NCBI GenBank assembly: GCA_963978895.1
Contig: OZ022238.1
Coordinates: forward strand, 2,162,917 to 2,226,916
DNA: 64,000 nucleotides
Source of the DNA: Erpobdella octoculata
Lineage: Eukaryota; Annelida; Clitellata; Hirudinida; Erpobdellidae
Reading direction: 5' to 3'
The translations under genes were made by a program, and so were the position numbers. How positions within the stretch are numbered: the first letter of the stretch is position 1; each line of letters begins with the position of its first letter. Under the pieces are notes generated by a model that saw nothing but the letters and a program-made list of their open reading frames with translations, searched no databases and was not told where the DNA came from. Below are positions 22,924 through 35,050 of this stretch, in pieces.

Positions 22924-23048
22924 TATACACACATATATACACATATACACACAGATACATTCATACATAAATGACCAAAATATGCACACATAAAATAAAA
23001 TAAACAAATACTATGAAAATACGTAAGATGAATCATCTTCATCTTACA
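22461..23048 (-). repeat. 5' LTR
   Basis: The upstream LTR of the minus-strand element. Substitutions seen against the other LTR are near 22481 (c/a), 22624 (g/t), 22658 (c/t), 22843 (c/a) and 23011 (t/c). The shorter ATAC block explains the length difference. Confidence 0.9.
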
Positions 23049-23332
23049 GTATGTATGTATGTATGTATGTATGTACGTATGTATGTATGTATGTATGTAT
23101 GTATGTATGTATGTATGTATGTATGTATGTATGTATGTATGTATGTATGTATGTATGTATGTATGTATGTATGTATGTATGTATGTATGTATGTATGTAT
23201 GTATGTATGTATGTATGTATGTATGTATGTATGTATGTATGTATGTATGTATGTATGTATGTATGTATGTATGTATGTATGTATGTATGTATGTATGTAT
23301 GTATGTATGTATGTATGTATGTATGTATGTAT
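23049..23332. repeat. (GTAT)n microsatellite, right of the LTR element
   Basis: A continuation of the TATG tract split by the LTR element. It starts GTATG and has a single GTAC variant near 23073. Confidence 0.96.
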
Positions 23333-23953
23333 GTAGTCGAAATTGAAAAGTCTCTGTTGTAATTCTGCATAAGAATTTCGACTACTTCGTAAAAACACCT
23401 CTTCCTAGCGCGGTGTTAAAAGATTAAAACAAAACAGAAACGTGCAACACAGAGTGGTGTGGGGGCAAGGTGGCGGTCATACAGCAGGTGGATTTTGCAA
23501 GCTTTCCATCTCTATTCACAGTTTAGGCCAATTAAACTATTTCATATGGAGATCTTAAGTAATTGTTAGCTTCTAGAGAACGACACATTTATTCATACCT
23601 TTGCAGTTGGCTGCTGGGAGATGTTTTTTTCTAATTTGATGTTTTTTATGCTTCAAGATTGTAATTTTCACTACTTTACTATTAACTTTATTTGATGTTT
23701 GCTTGTTTGTAAAAAAATGTTGCAATCAATTTTTCAGTCACTTACCATTGATTTTTTGACTTCACATTTTGCGTACAAACGTACTGTTCAAGACAATATG
23801 CAAATCCAGGTTTGTTAATTAGCTGTGGGTGGCAGGGGAAAAAAATTTGCAATTTGAGAAAAAAAAACTAAAATGATAGAGTTGATATGGTGGCGGGGTT
23901 GATAAAGATGTACTTATGCAGAATTACAACAGAGACTTTTCAATTTCGACTAC
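23333..23953. repeat. Foldback: perfect 39-bp inverted repeat
   Basis: 23333-23371 is the exact reverse complement of 23915-23953. The left arm abuts the TATG tract. Beside each arm is a copy of the 'ctacttcgtaaaaacacctc' and 'ctagcgcggtgttaaa' module (about 23385 and 23951). The spacer holds a ~220-bp dispersed module (23620-23836). Confidence 0.75.
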
Positions 23954-24310
23954 TTCGTAAAAACAACTCTTACTAGCGCGGTGTTAAAATATTAAAACAA
24001 AACAGAAACGTGCAACACAGAGGGGCGATAAATTAAAATTTTCATAAAATCAATTGTTCATCAAGGTCGTTCGACGTGCTGATAATATTATGACTTCCAA
24101 GTAATTATTAAATATTATTGCTGGGAGAAAATGCCGTACGAACACCGTCGTGTTTGATTAAAATTAATTACTTTTTACTCATTATTAGACCGACAACGTG
24201 GCGAACAAGGATTCTGTCTCTGACGTCACATCCGTCTCCTAGAAATCTTAAAAAAGTAACGCTGTCCAGTTTTGGGCTTATTTAGTTGACTCTCTTACAC
24301 TCTGAACACG
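23940..24310 (-). repeat. Dispersed ~0.5-kb non-coding element (copy 2)
   Basis: A reverse-oriented copy of the family described at 11692. The palindromic TGACGTCA is at 24221-24228, with 'gacaacgtggcgaacaagg' and 'gggcttatttagttga' around it. An ATC tract occurs nearby at 24510-24560. Confidence 0.55.
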
Positions 24311-24479
24311 GCAACTGGGGAAAAAGAGATGCAAGAAACTGACACAATATGACAATTCAAGAAAATGGATAAAAGACACTCCTCGGTGAAACCGGATGAG
24401 TTTTTTATGGAATTTAGGCATTAACGCAATGAAGCACTCCAATCCTCAACTTCACAAACGCAGGCAAAGAGTTTATCAC

Positions 24480-24630
24480 AGAACATCATCATCATTTTCA
24501 AAGAGTTTATCACAGACCATCATCATCATCATCATCATCATTATCATCATCATCATCTTCTTCTTCTTCTTTTTCTTCTTCCTCATCATCATCATTATCA
24601 ACATCAGGACACTCATCATCAGCATCACTA
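24480..24630. repeat. (ATC)n/(TTC)n microsatellite
   Basis: An imperfect ATC tract with a TTC block in the middle. It explains the poly-Ile/Phe frame. Confidence 0.9.
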
Positions 24631-24689
24631 TCGTAATAAAGAGCTATGAGCATAAAAAGTTAAGGAAAAAACGAGTTTTTCAACACAAA

Positions 24690-24812
<123 letters not shown>

Positions 24813-24879
24813 CTTTTTGTTTCCTCTTTTTTATTTTTTTAATTGAATCATGTATTGTCATCCAATATAAAGCTATGCT

Positions 24880-25352
24880 GAAAAAGAGAAATAGTAATAA
24901 AAAACTAAGAGAGAAAACAGAGAGAAATAAAGAGAGAAAGAAAAAGAAAAGAGAAAAAATGAAAAAAAAGAAAAAAAGAAAGGAAAATGAGAAAATATAA
25001 GAAAAAAAGAAAAAAAGAAAAAAAGAGAAAGAAATAGGAAATGTATAGATTGTACTACAAACTGAGATTTTAATTGTTAGTGCAAGTATGAAAAAATTAT
25101 GCAAATCAAAAAGGAGAAAAAGAAGAAAAACAGAAACAGAGTAAAAAAAGAAGTTAAAGAAAGTCATTGAGAACAAAAGAGAGAGAGAGAAATAGAGAGA
25201 GAGAAAGAGAGAAAGATAAAGAGAGAGAGAAAAATAGAGAGAAAGAGACAAAAAAAGAGAGAGGGAAAGAGAGAAAGAGACAAGGAGAAAAATAGAATCG
25301 TTTATGATGTTATATCTCGTATCTTCTCATCATACTCATTCTCTTTATTGTC
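24880..25352. repeat. Purine-rich duplicated flank (copy of 5503-5765)
   Basis: An A/G-rich block. 25072-25352 aligns with 5503-5765 up to 'catactcattctct', after which this copy has an expanded TTA tract and the LINE. Confidence 0.8.
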
Positions 25353-25627
<275 letters not shown>

Positions 25628-25716
25628 GTTCAAAGTCACAGCTTTCTCTGCTGGTTTTCTTGACCGGAAATTCACCGGATTTCTAAGGTATTCTTTTTTC
25701 TTTGTTTTTCTTTAAA

Positions 25717-27144
25717 TCAAAGCACTTTTCGGAGGATACTTGCAGTTCCTAGCAAGGCAATTTTCTGGACTTGAATTGCAGTTGGTTTTCCTGGAATTCT
25801 CTCGAGGTATTTTTCGAAGCCTACTTTGATTGTCCCTAAGGCTCCAACCACAACCGGGATTACAGAAGTCTTGGTTTTCCACATTCTTGATACTTCAATT
25901 TCAAGATCTTTGTATTTGCTGAGTTTTTCTACTTCTTTGATGGAAATGTTGTTGTCATTTGGAACGGCAACATCTATTAGGAGACACTTTTTCTTGGTTC
26001 TGTCTTGAATAATGATGTCAGGTCGGGTAGCTCCTACAGTTCGATCGGTGTTCACGGGCACATCATACATTACAGTAAAGTCTTTCCCTTCTACAATTTT
26101 TTGGGGCTGGTGGTCGTACCATCGTTCAGCTACTTGGACACCAAGATCCTGTAGAGCAGTCCAGTGCAGATAGTTGGCGATCCGATTATGTCTGTGCGTG
26201 TATTCTTTCGGGGCTAGAACTGAACATCCTGAGATGATGTGGCTTATGTGTTCTTCTTGTTGGTGGCATAGCCTGCATTTGCTTTCCACGTTCATTTTTA
26301 GTATTTTCCTTTGATGGTACCTAGTGCTTAGCGCTTGATCTTGTGCTGCTATGAGAAGACTTTCAGTTTCGCCTTTAAGTCCAGAACTTTGCAGCCAGCT
26401 GAAAGTAAGTTCTGTGTCAACAAATGGCATGCAAGTGTTTTTGAAGAATTGACCGTGAAGCTTTTTATCCATCAACTTAGAAATTTTTTCTTCTTCTAGC
26501 ATAGTTTTCATTATCTTACTTTTTGTTAGATTTTCAACCCTCTCTTGTGTTTGTGAATATCGGTTTTTGATTTCTTTTCCAGTTTTGACTAACGAATACT
26601 TTTTCTTTCTTTTTTCATGATTAAGAATGATTTCAATAAATCTGTTTGCTTTTAAAAGAAGGTATTCATATAAACCAATCGCTGTACACTTGAATGAACT
26701 CTCCAACTCAATAAGTCCTCTTCCACCTTTCCTACGTGATATATACAGCCGGTCTACGTCTACTTTAGGGTGTAGGCAGCCATATTTTGTTAAAAGCTTT
26801 CTTGTCTTTCTATCTATTGTTTGTATTTCTGTTTTTCTCCAATTGACTATCCCAAAGCTGTATTGCATCACAGGAACCGCAAGGCTATTTATGGCATGTA
26901 TCTTGTTTTTAGCGTTCAGTTCTGTGCTGAGAATTAGTCTGGTTCTTCGCTGATATTCTTTACGTATTTCAATCTTCATGTCTTCATGCTGGATTTCACC
27001 TTTCTCTGCTATTCCAAGATACTTGTAAATTTTAATGTTTTCGAGGTTTCGAATGCCATGTTCACTTTCTTCATTGTGCTTTGTTGCAACTTGCTTTCCT
27101 TTCTTCATTGTTACTTTGGCACACTTATCAAGTCCAAAGTCCAT
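25717..27144 (-). CDS. LINE ORF, C-terminal part: thumb, CCHC and restriction-like endonuclease
   Basis: 475 residues, in the same frame as the upstream RT part and separated from it by one stop codon and 16 sense codons. Residues 1-50 continue the RT ([15 protein letters not shown]). A zinc motif has C290-x2-C293-x8-H302-x4-C307. The endonuclease core has RPD (374-376) and LLIDVAVP with D391, then YKDLEIE (411-417), consistent with the PD-(D/E)xK fold of R2/R4-type elements that nicks the target to prime reverse transcription. The ATG at 27144 is internal to the original protein and not a natural start. Without readthrough this part is probably not made. Confidence 0.85.
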   Translation of the reverse strand: MDFGLDKCAKVTMKKGKQVATKHNEESEHGIRNLENIKIYKYLGIAEKGEIQHEDMKIEIRKEYQRRTRLILSTELNAKNKIHAINSLAVPVMQYSFGIVNWRKTEIQTIDRKTRKLLTKYGCLHPKVDVDRLYISRRKGGRGLIELESSFKCTAIGLYEYLLLKANRFIEIILNHEKRKKKYSLVKTGKEIKNRYSQTQERVENLTKSKIMKTMLEEEKISKLMDKKLHGQFFKNTCMPFVDTELTFSWLQSSGLKGETESLLIAAQDQALSTRYHQRKILKMNVESKCRLCHQQEEHISHIISGCSVLAPKEYTHRHNRIANYLHWTALQDLGVQVAERWYDHQPQKIVEGKDFTVMYDVPVNTDRTVGATRPDIIIQDRTKKKCLLIDVAVPNDNNISIKEVEKLSKYKDLEIEVSRMWKTKTSVIPVVVGALGTIKVGFEKYLERIPGKPTAIQVQKIALLGTASILRKVL

Positions 27145-27192
27145 CTTGATATCATTGCTGAAGACCTTAACAACGTTAATTGCTTTTGTTAA

Positions 27193-29118
27193 TTAGCAAT
27201 CATCTTTTGCAAATAGTTTTAAATCGTCCATATATAACAGATGACTTATTCGCTGATCTTTGTTAATACCATAGCCAAGGTCTTTGCTGTTCAACATATT
27301 GGTTAGTGGTATCAGAGAAATACAAAACAGTAACGGTGACAAAGAATCTCCTTGAAAAATTCCTCGTTTGATGTTGATTACTTCGGTGCATATATATCTT
27401 TCGGCGTGGTAGAGCTTCATCTCGGTTTCCCATTGTTGCATGACAGTCTCTAAGAATGTTATGGTTATTGGGTCTGTTTTGTAGATTCTTAAAGCATTCA
27501 CTATCCAGCTATGTGGAACACTGTCAAAAGCTTTTTTGTAATCAATCCAAGCCATGCTGAGATTGTGTTTTTTGGCTTTTGCATTTTCAACGATGGCTTT
27601 GTCCATGAGAAGTTGATCCTTGCATCCACGACAACCTTTTCTGCATCCCTTCTGCTCTGGTGGCAAGATGTTGTTGTCCAAAAGATGTTTATAAAGCCTT
27701 TGTGAAATTAAAGTAGTCATAATCTTATACATTGTAGGCAGACACGTTATTGGACGATAGTTTTTTGGATCTTTTGTTTCTTTTCCTTTGGATAACAGAA
27801 ACGTCACCCCTGCTGTGAACCAACATGGAATGGTGTTTGGTTGTCTAATTGCTTTGTTTAATGCACTCGCCAGTTGCCCGTGCATTGAATCGAACTTTTT
27901 TATCCAAAAGTTCTGAACTTTGTCTAGTCCGGGAGATTTCCAGTTGTGGAGATATTTAAGGATTTTTTTCAATTCCTCTAATGAAATGTCATTCCAGTTT
28001 CCAGTAACAACATTTACATGTCTTTCATTTTCCAGGCGAATCCATGTAGCTTCAGAGTTGTGATTTTCTTCATCTTCTAAAATACTTTTCCAGAATCTCT
28101 CTATGTTCAACTTTGATGGTGGTTCTTCTACCAGTTTTTCCTTTTGGTTCAGTTCTCTATAAAATCTTTTTCCATTTTCTTGGAACAATTTGTTTTGTTG
28201 GTATTGTTTTGTTCTTTTTGTAAATCTCCTTAATCTTTGAGCTTTAGCTTGCATTTTCATTTTCAAAATTCTCGAAAGTTCTCTTGCATCACTCGAGTGA
28301 TGTTTTTGCATAATTTTTTCTGTTTTTCTCTTTAGTGATTGACTGGGCAATTGCTTCTCAAATTCTGACAATATCGATATTTCTTTTCTTAGCAAGTAGA
28401 TTTTCTCCTTGATTCTGACTTTCCACCGAGGTTCTTCTTTTTGGTTTGATTTTTGGGACTCTACTTCTCCAGAAACTACTGACGCAGCAGCATACATTAA
28501 TTGATTTATTTCTGTTAAATCGAGTTGTTTATTATTGATGATGGACAGAATCGCGGAATTAGCTGCCTTTAGCAACTCGTACGTTTCTTTGCTGGGCTTG
28601 AATTTGTTGATCCCTTTTCTATCTTTTAAATCGATTGTCTGCAATTCTGTCAGCTTCTGTCTAATTAATTGCTCCGTTTCCAGAGTTGGTTCTGTTGTCG
28701 GTAGTTGGCAAATTTGTTGCTTTTTGTTTTCTATCATTGTTTTGGTTTCAATTATTTCTGTTGTTTCAAAAGTCAAAGTTGGAGTCTTCGGGATAATTTG
28801 TTCTGTATTCGCATTGATTTTTTCAATAATTTTGTCTATCTCTATCTTATTCAGCCATTTGTTTTTTTCGATGTTTCTTCTAACGTCTGCCAAGCCGTTT
28901 GATGTTATGGTGGGCAAAAGGGTGGGATTTCTTTTCCTCCAGATCTCGAAAGTGCCTTCATTCTTAGATTTTTTTTCTTTCATTGCTAATATATATGCCC
29001 ACATTACTTCTTTATATTCTTCTCGTGACCATTTATGTCGTTGATTTTTCATCACTTCTGGTCTTGTTGCTTCTTCCTCAGAAGGTTCGCGCTGAGTTTT
29101 CTCGTTGCGATGACTCAT
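27193..29118 (-). CDS. LINE ORF, N-terminal part: Myb-like domain and reverse transcriptase (premature stop)
   Basis: 641 residues from the ATG at 29118, which has an in-frame stop seven codons upstream. Residues ~28-65 (HKWSREEYKEVMWAYILAM) look like a Myb/SANT-type DNA-binding helix set. A Lys/Arg-rich linker covers ~220-330. The RT runs from ~380: NWKSPGLDKVQ, NYRPITCLPTMYKI, DYKKAFDSVPHSW with D526, GIFQGDSLSPLLF and the active-site YMDD (629-632). Translation stops at TAA (27193-27195) ten residues after YMDD, although the same frame continues to 25717. One substitution has therefore inactivated an otherwise intact element. Confidence 0.87.
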   Translation of the reverse strand: MSHRNEKTQREPSEEEATRPEVMKNQRHKWSREEYKEVMWAYILAMKEKKSKNEGTFEIWRKRNPTLLPTITSNGLADVRRNIEKNKWLNKIEIDKIIEKINANTEQIIPKTPTLTFETTEIIETKTMIENKKQQICQLPTTEPTLETEQLIRQKLTELQTIDLKDRKGINKFKPSKETYELLKAANSAILSIINNKQLDLTEINQLMYAAASVVSGEVESQKSNQKEEPRWKVRIKEKIYLLRKEISILSEFEKQLPSQSLKRKTEKIMQKHHSSDARELSRILKMKMQAKAQRLRRFTKRTKQYQQNKLFQENGKRFYRELNQKEKLVEEPPSKLNIERFWKSILEDEENHNSEATWIRLENERHVNVVTGNWNDISLEELKKILKYLHNWKSPGLDKVQNFWIKKFDSMHGQLASALNKAIRQPNTIPCWFTAGVTFLLSKGKETKDPKNYRPITCLPTMYKIMTTLISQRLYKHLLDNNILPPEQKGCRKGCRGCKDQLLMDKAIVENAKAKKHNLSMAWIDYKKAFDSVPHSWIVNALRIYKTDPITITFLETVMQQWETEMKLYHAERYICTEVINIKRGIFQGDSLSPLLFCISLIPLTNMLNSKDLGYGINKDQRISHLLYMDDLKLFAKDDC

Positions 29119-29583
29119 CTGAGATGCAAGAGATATTTAAGAAGAATTTGGCAACTATCAGTTTCACACTTCTATGGTACTATATTGCACAAAAGTGAAG
29201 AAAAAAACACACAAAAAAAACACATACAAAAAAACCCCACAAACTGTTGTTCTATAAACCGGGCAACAGTTATATTGGAGACAAATTTTTAGTTCATACA
29301 GCCTGACTTACTTGAGTAACTCAAATATTTAGAAGACAATAATACTGAAATGTAGTGTGTATCATCACAAATGTTGTAATACATAGGTTTACAATAAAAT
29401 TAAATCAAGACTATAAATATTGCACACCAATGTTGTTAAACTCAATAAAACAAAAAAATTATAACTTTAAATGAAATGATTAATTTATTTTTAAATGCTA
29501 TATTTATTATTACAATATATGAAATCAAAATCAAAAACAGAAAATTTGAGATATTTAAATTGCAGAGTGAACGCTTAATCAAA

Positions 29584-30506
<923 letters not shown>

Positions 30507-31530
30507 CTCCAGTAGATTCAAACTTTCAAGTCTTTTCTCGCGAATTTTTTACTTTGAAAACCGAATTAAAATCATTCCATGAAAACTGAAAAATTAATAA
30601 AATTTACAAAGTTATTAGTTATTATTACTAATCCTTTTCTAAATAATATTAATTCTACATTATTAAAAGTGTTGCAAAAAACGCCTTTCGGACATTAAAA
30701 TCAGCGTAAATAAGCGTAGCTGAAGTATATGAGGTGGAATACATGGGGGGGGGGAAGGTAAAAATGACTTCTGCACACAAAAGTTGGGAAACAAAATTGA
30801 AGACGACCCATTCATATTTACGTGACAAGTGACAAGCAACTATACGATATTTGTAGCCTTGGCAAAACCTCCTGACGAAATTTCTGCTACTATTGTATGC
30901 CATATCGTGCCACTTTGCCCACTTTATCTGGTATGGTTAGCGATCGAACACACCAACTATGGGTTGATTGTATTTAAATTACTGCTCAAACTTGACCGCC
31001 AGCTATTAAATTCACGAAAATAACAAAAATATTTATGTCTTTGTATTTGGAGACTGGGAGGTGTTTTTTTCGATTTCATGTTTTTTATGTTTCCAGATTG
31101 TAGTTTTTACCGCATTTCTATTAGCTTCAACTGATGGTTGCTTGTTTGTAAGAAAAACTTGTAATCCATTTTTTAATTATTTACAAATGATTTTTGACTT
31201 CACATCTTGTACATAAAGTATGTTTAGGACATTATGCAAATCCATGGTTTCTAATTAGCTGAGAGTGGAAAATTAAATAGGGAGGAAGTTTTTAAAAAAA
31301 TGTTCAAGAGTAGTGCTTAAAAAAACTTTTTTAGAAAAAATAATTATTTAGGAAGTTTTAGAAACGAAATACTTGGGGTGGGGCAGGCGTGGCGTGGCCA
31401 TTGGCTTTTCTTACGAATAAAAAAACAATTGGTTTAAAAAATTAACATGTAAAAAGTTTGGTCCTCCTAAGGGTTTTCTGAAAAACCTTTTTTTTATTTC
31501 TTTTCTGAATTGTTTTTGTAAAAAGTACGT
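30507..31530. repeat. Partial composite unit (left part only)
   Basis: It aligns with 5893-6920 from 'ctccagtagattcaaacttt' to 'aaaaagtacgt'. There it joins 'aagaaattaatagaaaatga', which in U1 is at 13226. About 6.3 kb present in U1 is therefore missing at this junction. Confidence 0.8.
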
Positions 31531-32338
31531 AAGAAATTAATAGAAAATGATAACGATGAAGAGGATGGTGAGGAAAACAATAATAATGAAAATGCTTGTA
31601 ATGATTAATTATTATAATGATAGTGGTAATCAAAACAATATTAATAGTTCTATTGATTTAGTTATGAATAATAAATTTTATTGAACACTATATCCTTGCT
31701 CTCATTTGTAATTTATCAGTTATTTTTTCTGGTCACGATGAAATTCACAAAAATTGTTTTGAATTGAATTGAAAAAATTGCATTCAACTATGCTGATGCT
31801 AGTAATAATGAAAACAGCATTTATTTTTATTTCAGCTATTTTGTATAAACACCTCCGACTAGCGCAGTGCAAATGCTTATAGGCAAGCTGAAACAGTCGG
31901 TACCATGTGCTGCGCTTAGAACTATCAAAGAATTTGTCCAATTTCAATACAAAGATTATAATATTTGTGAACTTAGATGAAGCTGTGTTATACATGTCTG
32001 TTTTAGGTGGACCTGGGGAAGACTTATCGTCATCATCAACCCTATATATTCCCGCAAGTATCGTCCCCATTTTCATTAATCTCATCTCCAACCATCCCCG
32101 CAGTATTTCATATTTATCCCCATCTATCCCCTCACTGGTTATCCCCATTTTCAATCGATACTATAGTAATCATTATTTTTTCATTGTGTTATTTTATCCA
32201 AATTACATGTAAGTATTGATATGAAAATTTAAATAGTATTTTAATATGACAAAACATAAATATTTTATTTATTGAAGTCCATGAGTGAATAATAGTCCAG
32301 CAAGTACTGTTTCCATTAGCTGCATTCTACAATCTTTA

Positions 32339-32541
32339 TCACATAATTAATCTACAGGTGAAGAATGTTCTTTCTGAATATGTACTTGCCGAAGGCACAT
32401 TCAAAACATTTCTTGCTACTTCGGACAATTTTTGGCCATTTTTTAGTGTTATTCTCCAAAAAATGCAACAAACGGTTTTGCGCATCTTCATAATCTTCAT
32501 AGAAGGCATGCCCGTGATCATGACCTTGGCTTTTTAACGGT
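32339..32541 (-). pseudogene. hATC relic, copy 2
   Basis: The frame matches the relic at 14034, with the same frameshift and stop, so it is a duplicate of an already dead fragment. Confidence 0.7.
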
Positions 32542-33362
32542 CAATTATATTCCTGGTCAGAAGATGTGCTTGATGTTCAAATACAAGATCGAAAGTTTAG
32601 CCTCACATCCTAAACCGGCTTCATCTGCTCCAGAATTGATGGATTGACTTGTTTCTTTAATTCATACGACGCTCGCTGCTTGCACGCGATTAGAATACAA
32701 ATAAAGGTTCTTGTTGCTGATGGAGCGTCCCGAGAGTTTATTAAAATAGATTAATTATTATTGATGTAGGTTTTGTGAGTTGAGTCATCCGCGCCACGTA
32801 TTTAAAGCGGATGATGAAACGGCATGGGAATGTTGCAATAATCAGATCTATCAACAACCTTCAACCGACGGTTGCCTCACTGAATCTGTTCATTCCAATA
32901 CCTTTTTTTATTTGTCTGTGTGGGTGGATTTAAATATGGATCACCCGAGGTCGCCCGGGTTTTTGTCGCGTTGTTTTTGTTTTTCTCTATTTTTCTAGCT
33001 CATTTTTCGTCTTTATTCATCTTTTTTTTCTTTCGATATTCTAGGCACTCCTGTTAAAAGTAAGTTAAAGAAAAACTTAAAATATTAGCAATTGAGAAAA
33101 TTATTTAAAAATTATAAGACAAAACTGTTAAGACGTGAAATATTAAATTTTTTTATGATCTTTTAATAAATATAAAAGTCCTAATTTTTTCTCTCTCTCT
33201 TCACCTCCATCTTTCTCGTGCTCTCTTTCTCTTTTTTCCTTTTCTCTTTCCAAAACGACTAAGAAAATTAAAAAAACCGGAAGGTTGTCTGCGAATGTGA
33301 TGATGTATAATAATGCGCAAAAAGGGAAGGGAGAAGACAAACACACACACTCTCTCTCTATT

Positions 33363-33363
<1 letters not shown>

Positions 33364-33453
<90 letters not shown>

Positions 33454-33454
33454 T
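33364..33454. repeat. (TC)n microsatellite
   Basis: The longest of the five homologous TC tracts, about 8 bases longer than its tandem partner. Confidence 0.95.
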
Positions 33455-34562
33455 CCATACTGATAACATCTCTTCATCTTTTTACTTCTTTAAAAAACGT
33501 TATTATCGAAGACAGACTGCTGCTTCTACATTTCTCTTTGCATGTTTGCTTATAGATATAAAAACTGATTTTTGATAAAAAAAAATTTCATCGCCATAGT
33601 AACCATAAACATCTTTGGTTTACTATTTACCGGGGTAATATTTTTAAAATTCGATGTCACTATTAAATTGTATAACTATCTAAAAAAAAAATTTTTTAAT
33701 TTTTCAAATAAACTTTTATTTTACTGCTGACCTGAGGAATCCAGCTTTGGACCTCGGCGGTTTCAGGAAGTTGCTCAAGACCGAACTTTATTCCTTATGA
33801 TCTGACGCGACGCGCTTTTGTGACTTTTAAAAAAAAAAGCGCATTACAATTTTACATTTAATAATAAAAAAGTCAAAATCGATGTCACTATTAAATTGTG
33901 TAACTATCTCAAAAGCCAGGAATATTTGATTCATCAAAACCGCTTTACTTGTTCACTGTAAAAACCCATTTTTTAAATACGCACAAATTTGAGTTAGCCA
34001 TAAACATTTTAATTCAATGTATTTCAACATTTTACAAGCGTTGGAGTAAAATCTAATTTTCATTGGCTGTTAAATCTTGGTCTACAAAAATTTGTCCCTA
34101 CGTTCTGATCATTGCTATATTTTACCGACACCAGCAAACATAGTATCAAAAATAAGCAATATAATAATTTTACTCATAATTTTGTAAAAGTAAGTATATA
34201 ATGATTTTATAAATGATATAAAATATTACAACAACAACATAAAAATGAGGATCAACAACTAAAAAAACTAGAAACTAGAAACAACAATCACAGATGAAAG
34301 CAACACATTCCAATGCAAACAAAGCTAATTTGATGGTTCGAGCACGTTTCAGATCGGGGAATTGTAATATTATTAGCCGAATAAGTGCGTATTTTATTAG
34401 ATTTTTGTTTCAATTCTATTTTTAAAAATTATATAAAAAAAACTGAGATCAAAAATAAAGTTATTCATAAGAAATTGTAGCTGTCATTTAGACATTAACT
34501 TAAAGAAATATCTGATAGTAATTGGAATTAAGATCAGTTTTTCGACAAAATGTTTGTGTGTT

Positions 34563-34912
34563 TTATATCACGTGTGTTTCAGACGCCATTTTGTTTTTAT
34601 TTCTCTATCACATGTGTCTCAGACGCCATTGGGCGTTTATCCTATCACATGTGTTTCAGATGACGTCATGTACTTTTCATATCACATGTGTTTCAGATGA
34701 CGTCATGTACTTTTCACATCACATGTGTTTCAGATGACGTCATGTACTTTTCACATCGCATGTGTTTCAGATGACGTCATGTACTTTTCACATCACATGT
34801 GTTTCAGATGACGTCATGTACTTCTCACATCACATGTGTTTCAGATGACGTCATGTACTTTTCACATCACATGTGTTTCAGATGACGTCATGTACTTTTC
34901 ACATCACATGAC
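34563..34912. repeat. 37-bp E-box/CRE satellite (array 2)
   Basis: Two CGCCATT-type units are followed by about seven units with intact TGACGTCA. One E-box is changed to CGCATGTG. The units here read 'ttcacatcac' where array 1 mostly reads 'ttcatatcac'. Confidence 0.9.
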
Positions 34913-35050
34913 ATTAGATGAACAGTCCTTATGATGAACCGTCCTCTTGATGAATAGTCCTTTGGTGAATAGTCCTTTGATGAATAGTCCCTTGATGAAC
35001 AGTCCTTGATGAACAGTCCTTTGATGAATGGTCCTTTGATGAACAGTCCT
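34911..35050. repeat. 15-18-bp minisatellite (GATGAACAGTCCTTT)
   Basis: About eight units of GATGAAYRGTCC plus 2-5 bases. It sits at the seam between the satellite and the start of U2. Confidence 0.88.

Larger units (their letters stand above)
19851..23048 (-). mobile_element. Non-autonomous LTR retrotransposon (Ty3/gypsy-derived) with eIF4B-like insert
   Basis: The element is 3198 bp. Two direct LTRs (596 and 588 bp) begin TGTAA and end TTACA. They flank a 2014-bp interior that, on the minus strand, has a PBS, a short leader, one 628-codon frame and a PPT. Flanking GTATG on both sides fits a 5-bp target duplication, but the TATG repeat makes that ambiguous. The LTRs differ by about five substitutions plus 2-bp and 6-bp repeat-length changes, so the insertion is recent. 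The frame has Gag, a zinc knuckle and a retropepsin but no reverse transcriptase or integrase. Transposition would need enzymes from a related full-length element. Confidence 0.9.
25628..29583 (-). mobile_element. R4/Dong-clade non-LTR retrotransposon
   Basis: A minus-strand LINE of about 3.96 kb with a ~465-base 5' region, one long frame broken by a single stop, and an 89-base 3' UTR. It carries an N-terminal Myb-like segment, a reverse transcriptase, a CCHC motif and a C-terminal restriction-like endonuclease, which is the layout of early-branching site-selective LINEs such as R2, R4 and Dong. It lies exactly between TTA-type tracts (to 25627 and from 29584). Dong elements are known for inserting into TAA repeats. 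The 5' boundary is approximate. Confidence 0.85.
31531..34912. repeat. Partial composite unit (right part)
   Basis: It aligns with 13226-16450 at an initial offset of 18305 bases and very high identity, including the hAT relic, TC tract and CRE/E-box satellite. About 140 bases near 33930-34070 ('attcatcaaaaccgctttac' onward) are absent from U1 but present near 44540. Confidence 0.85.
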
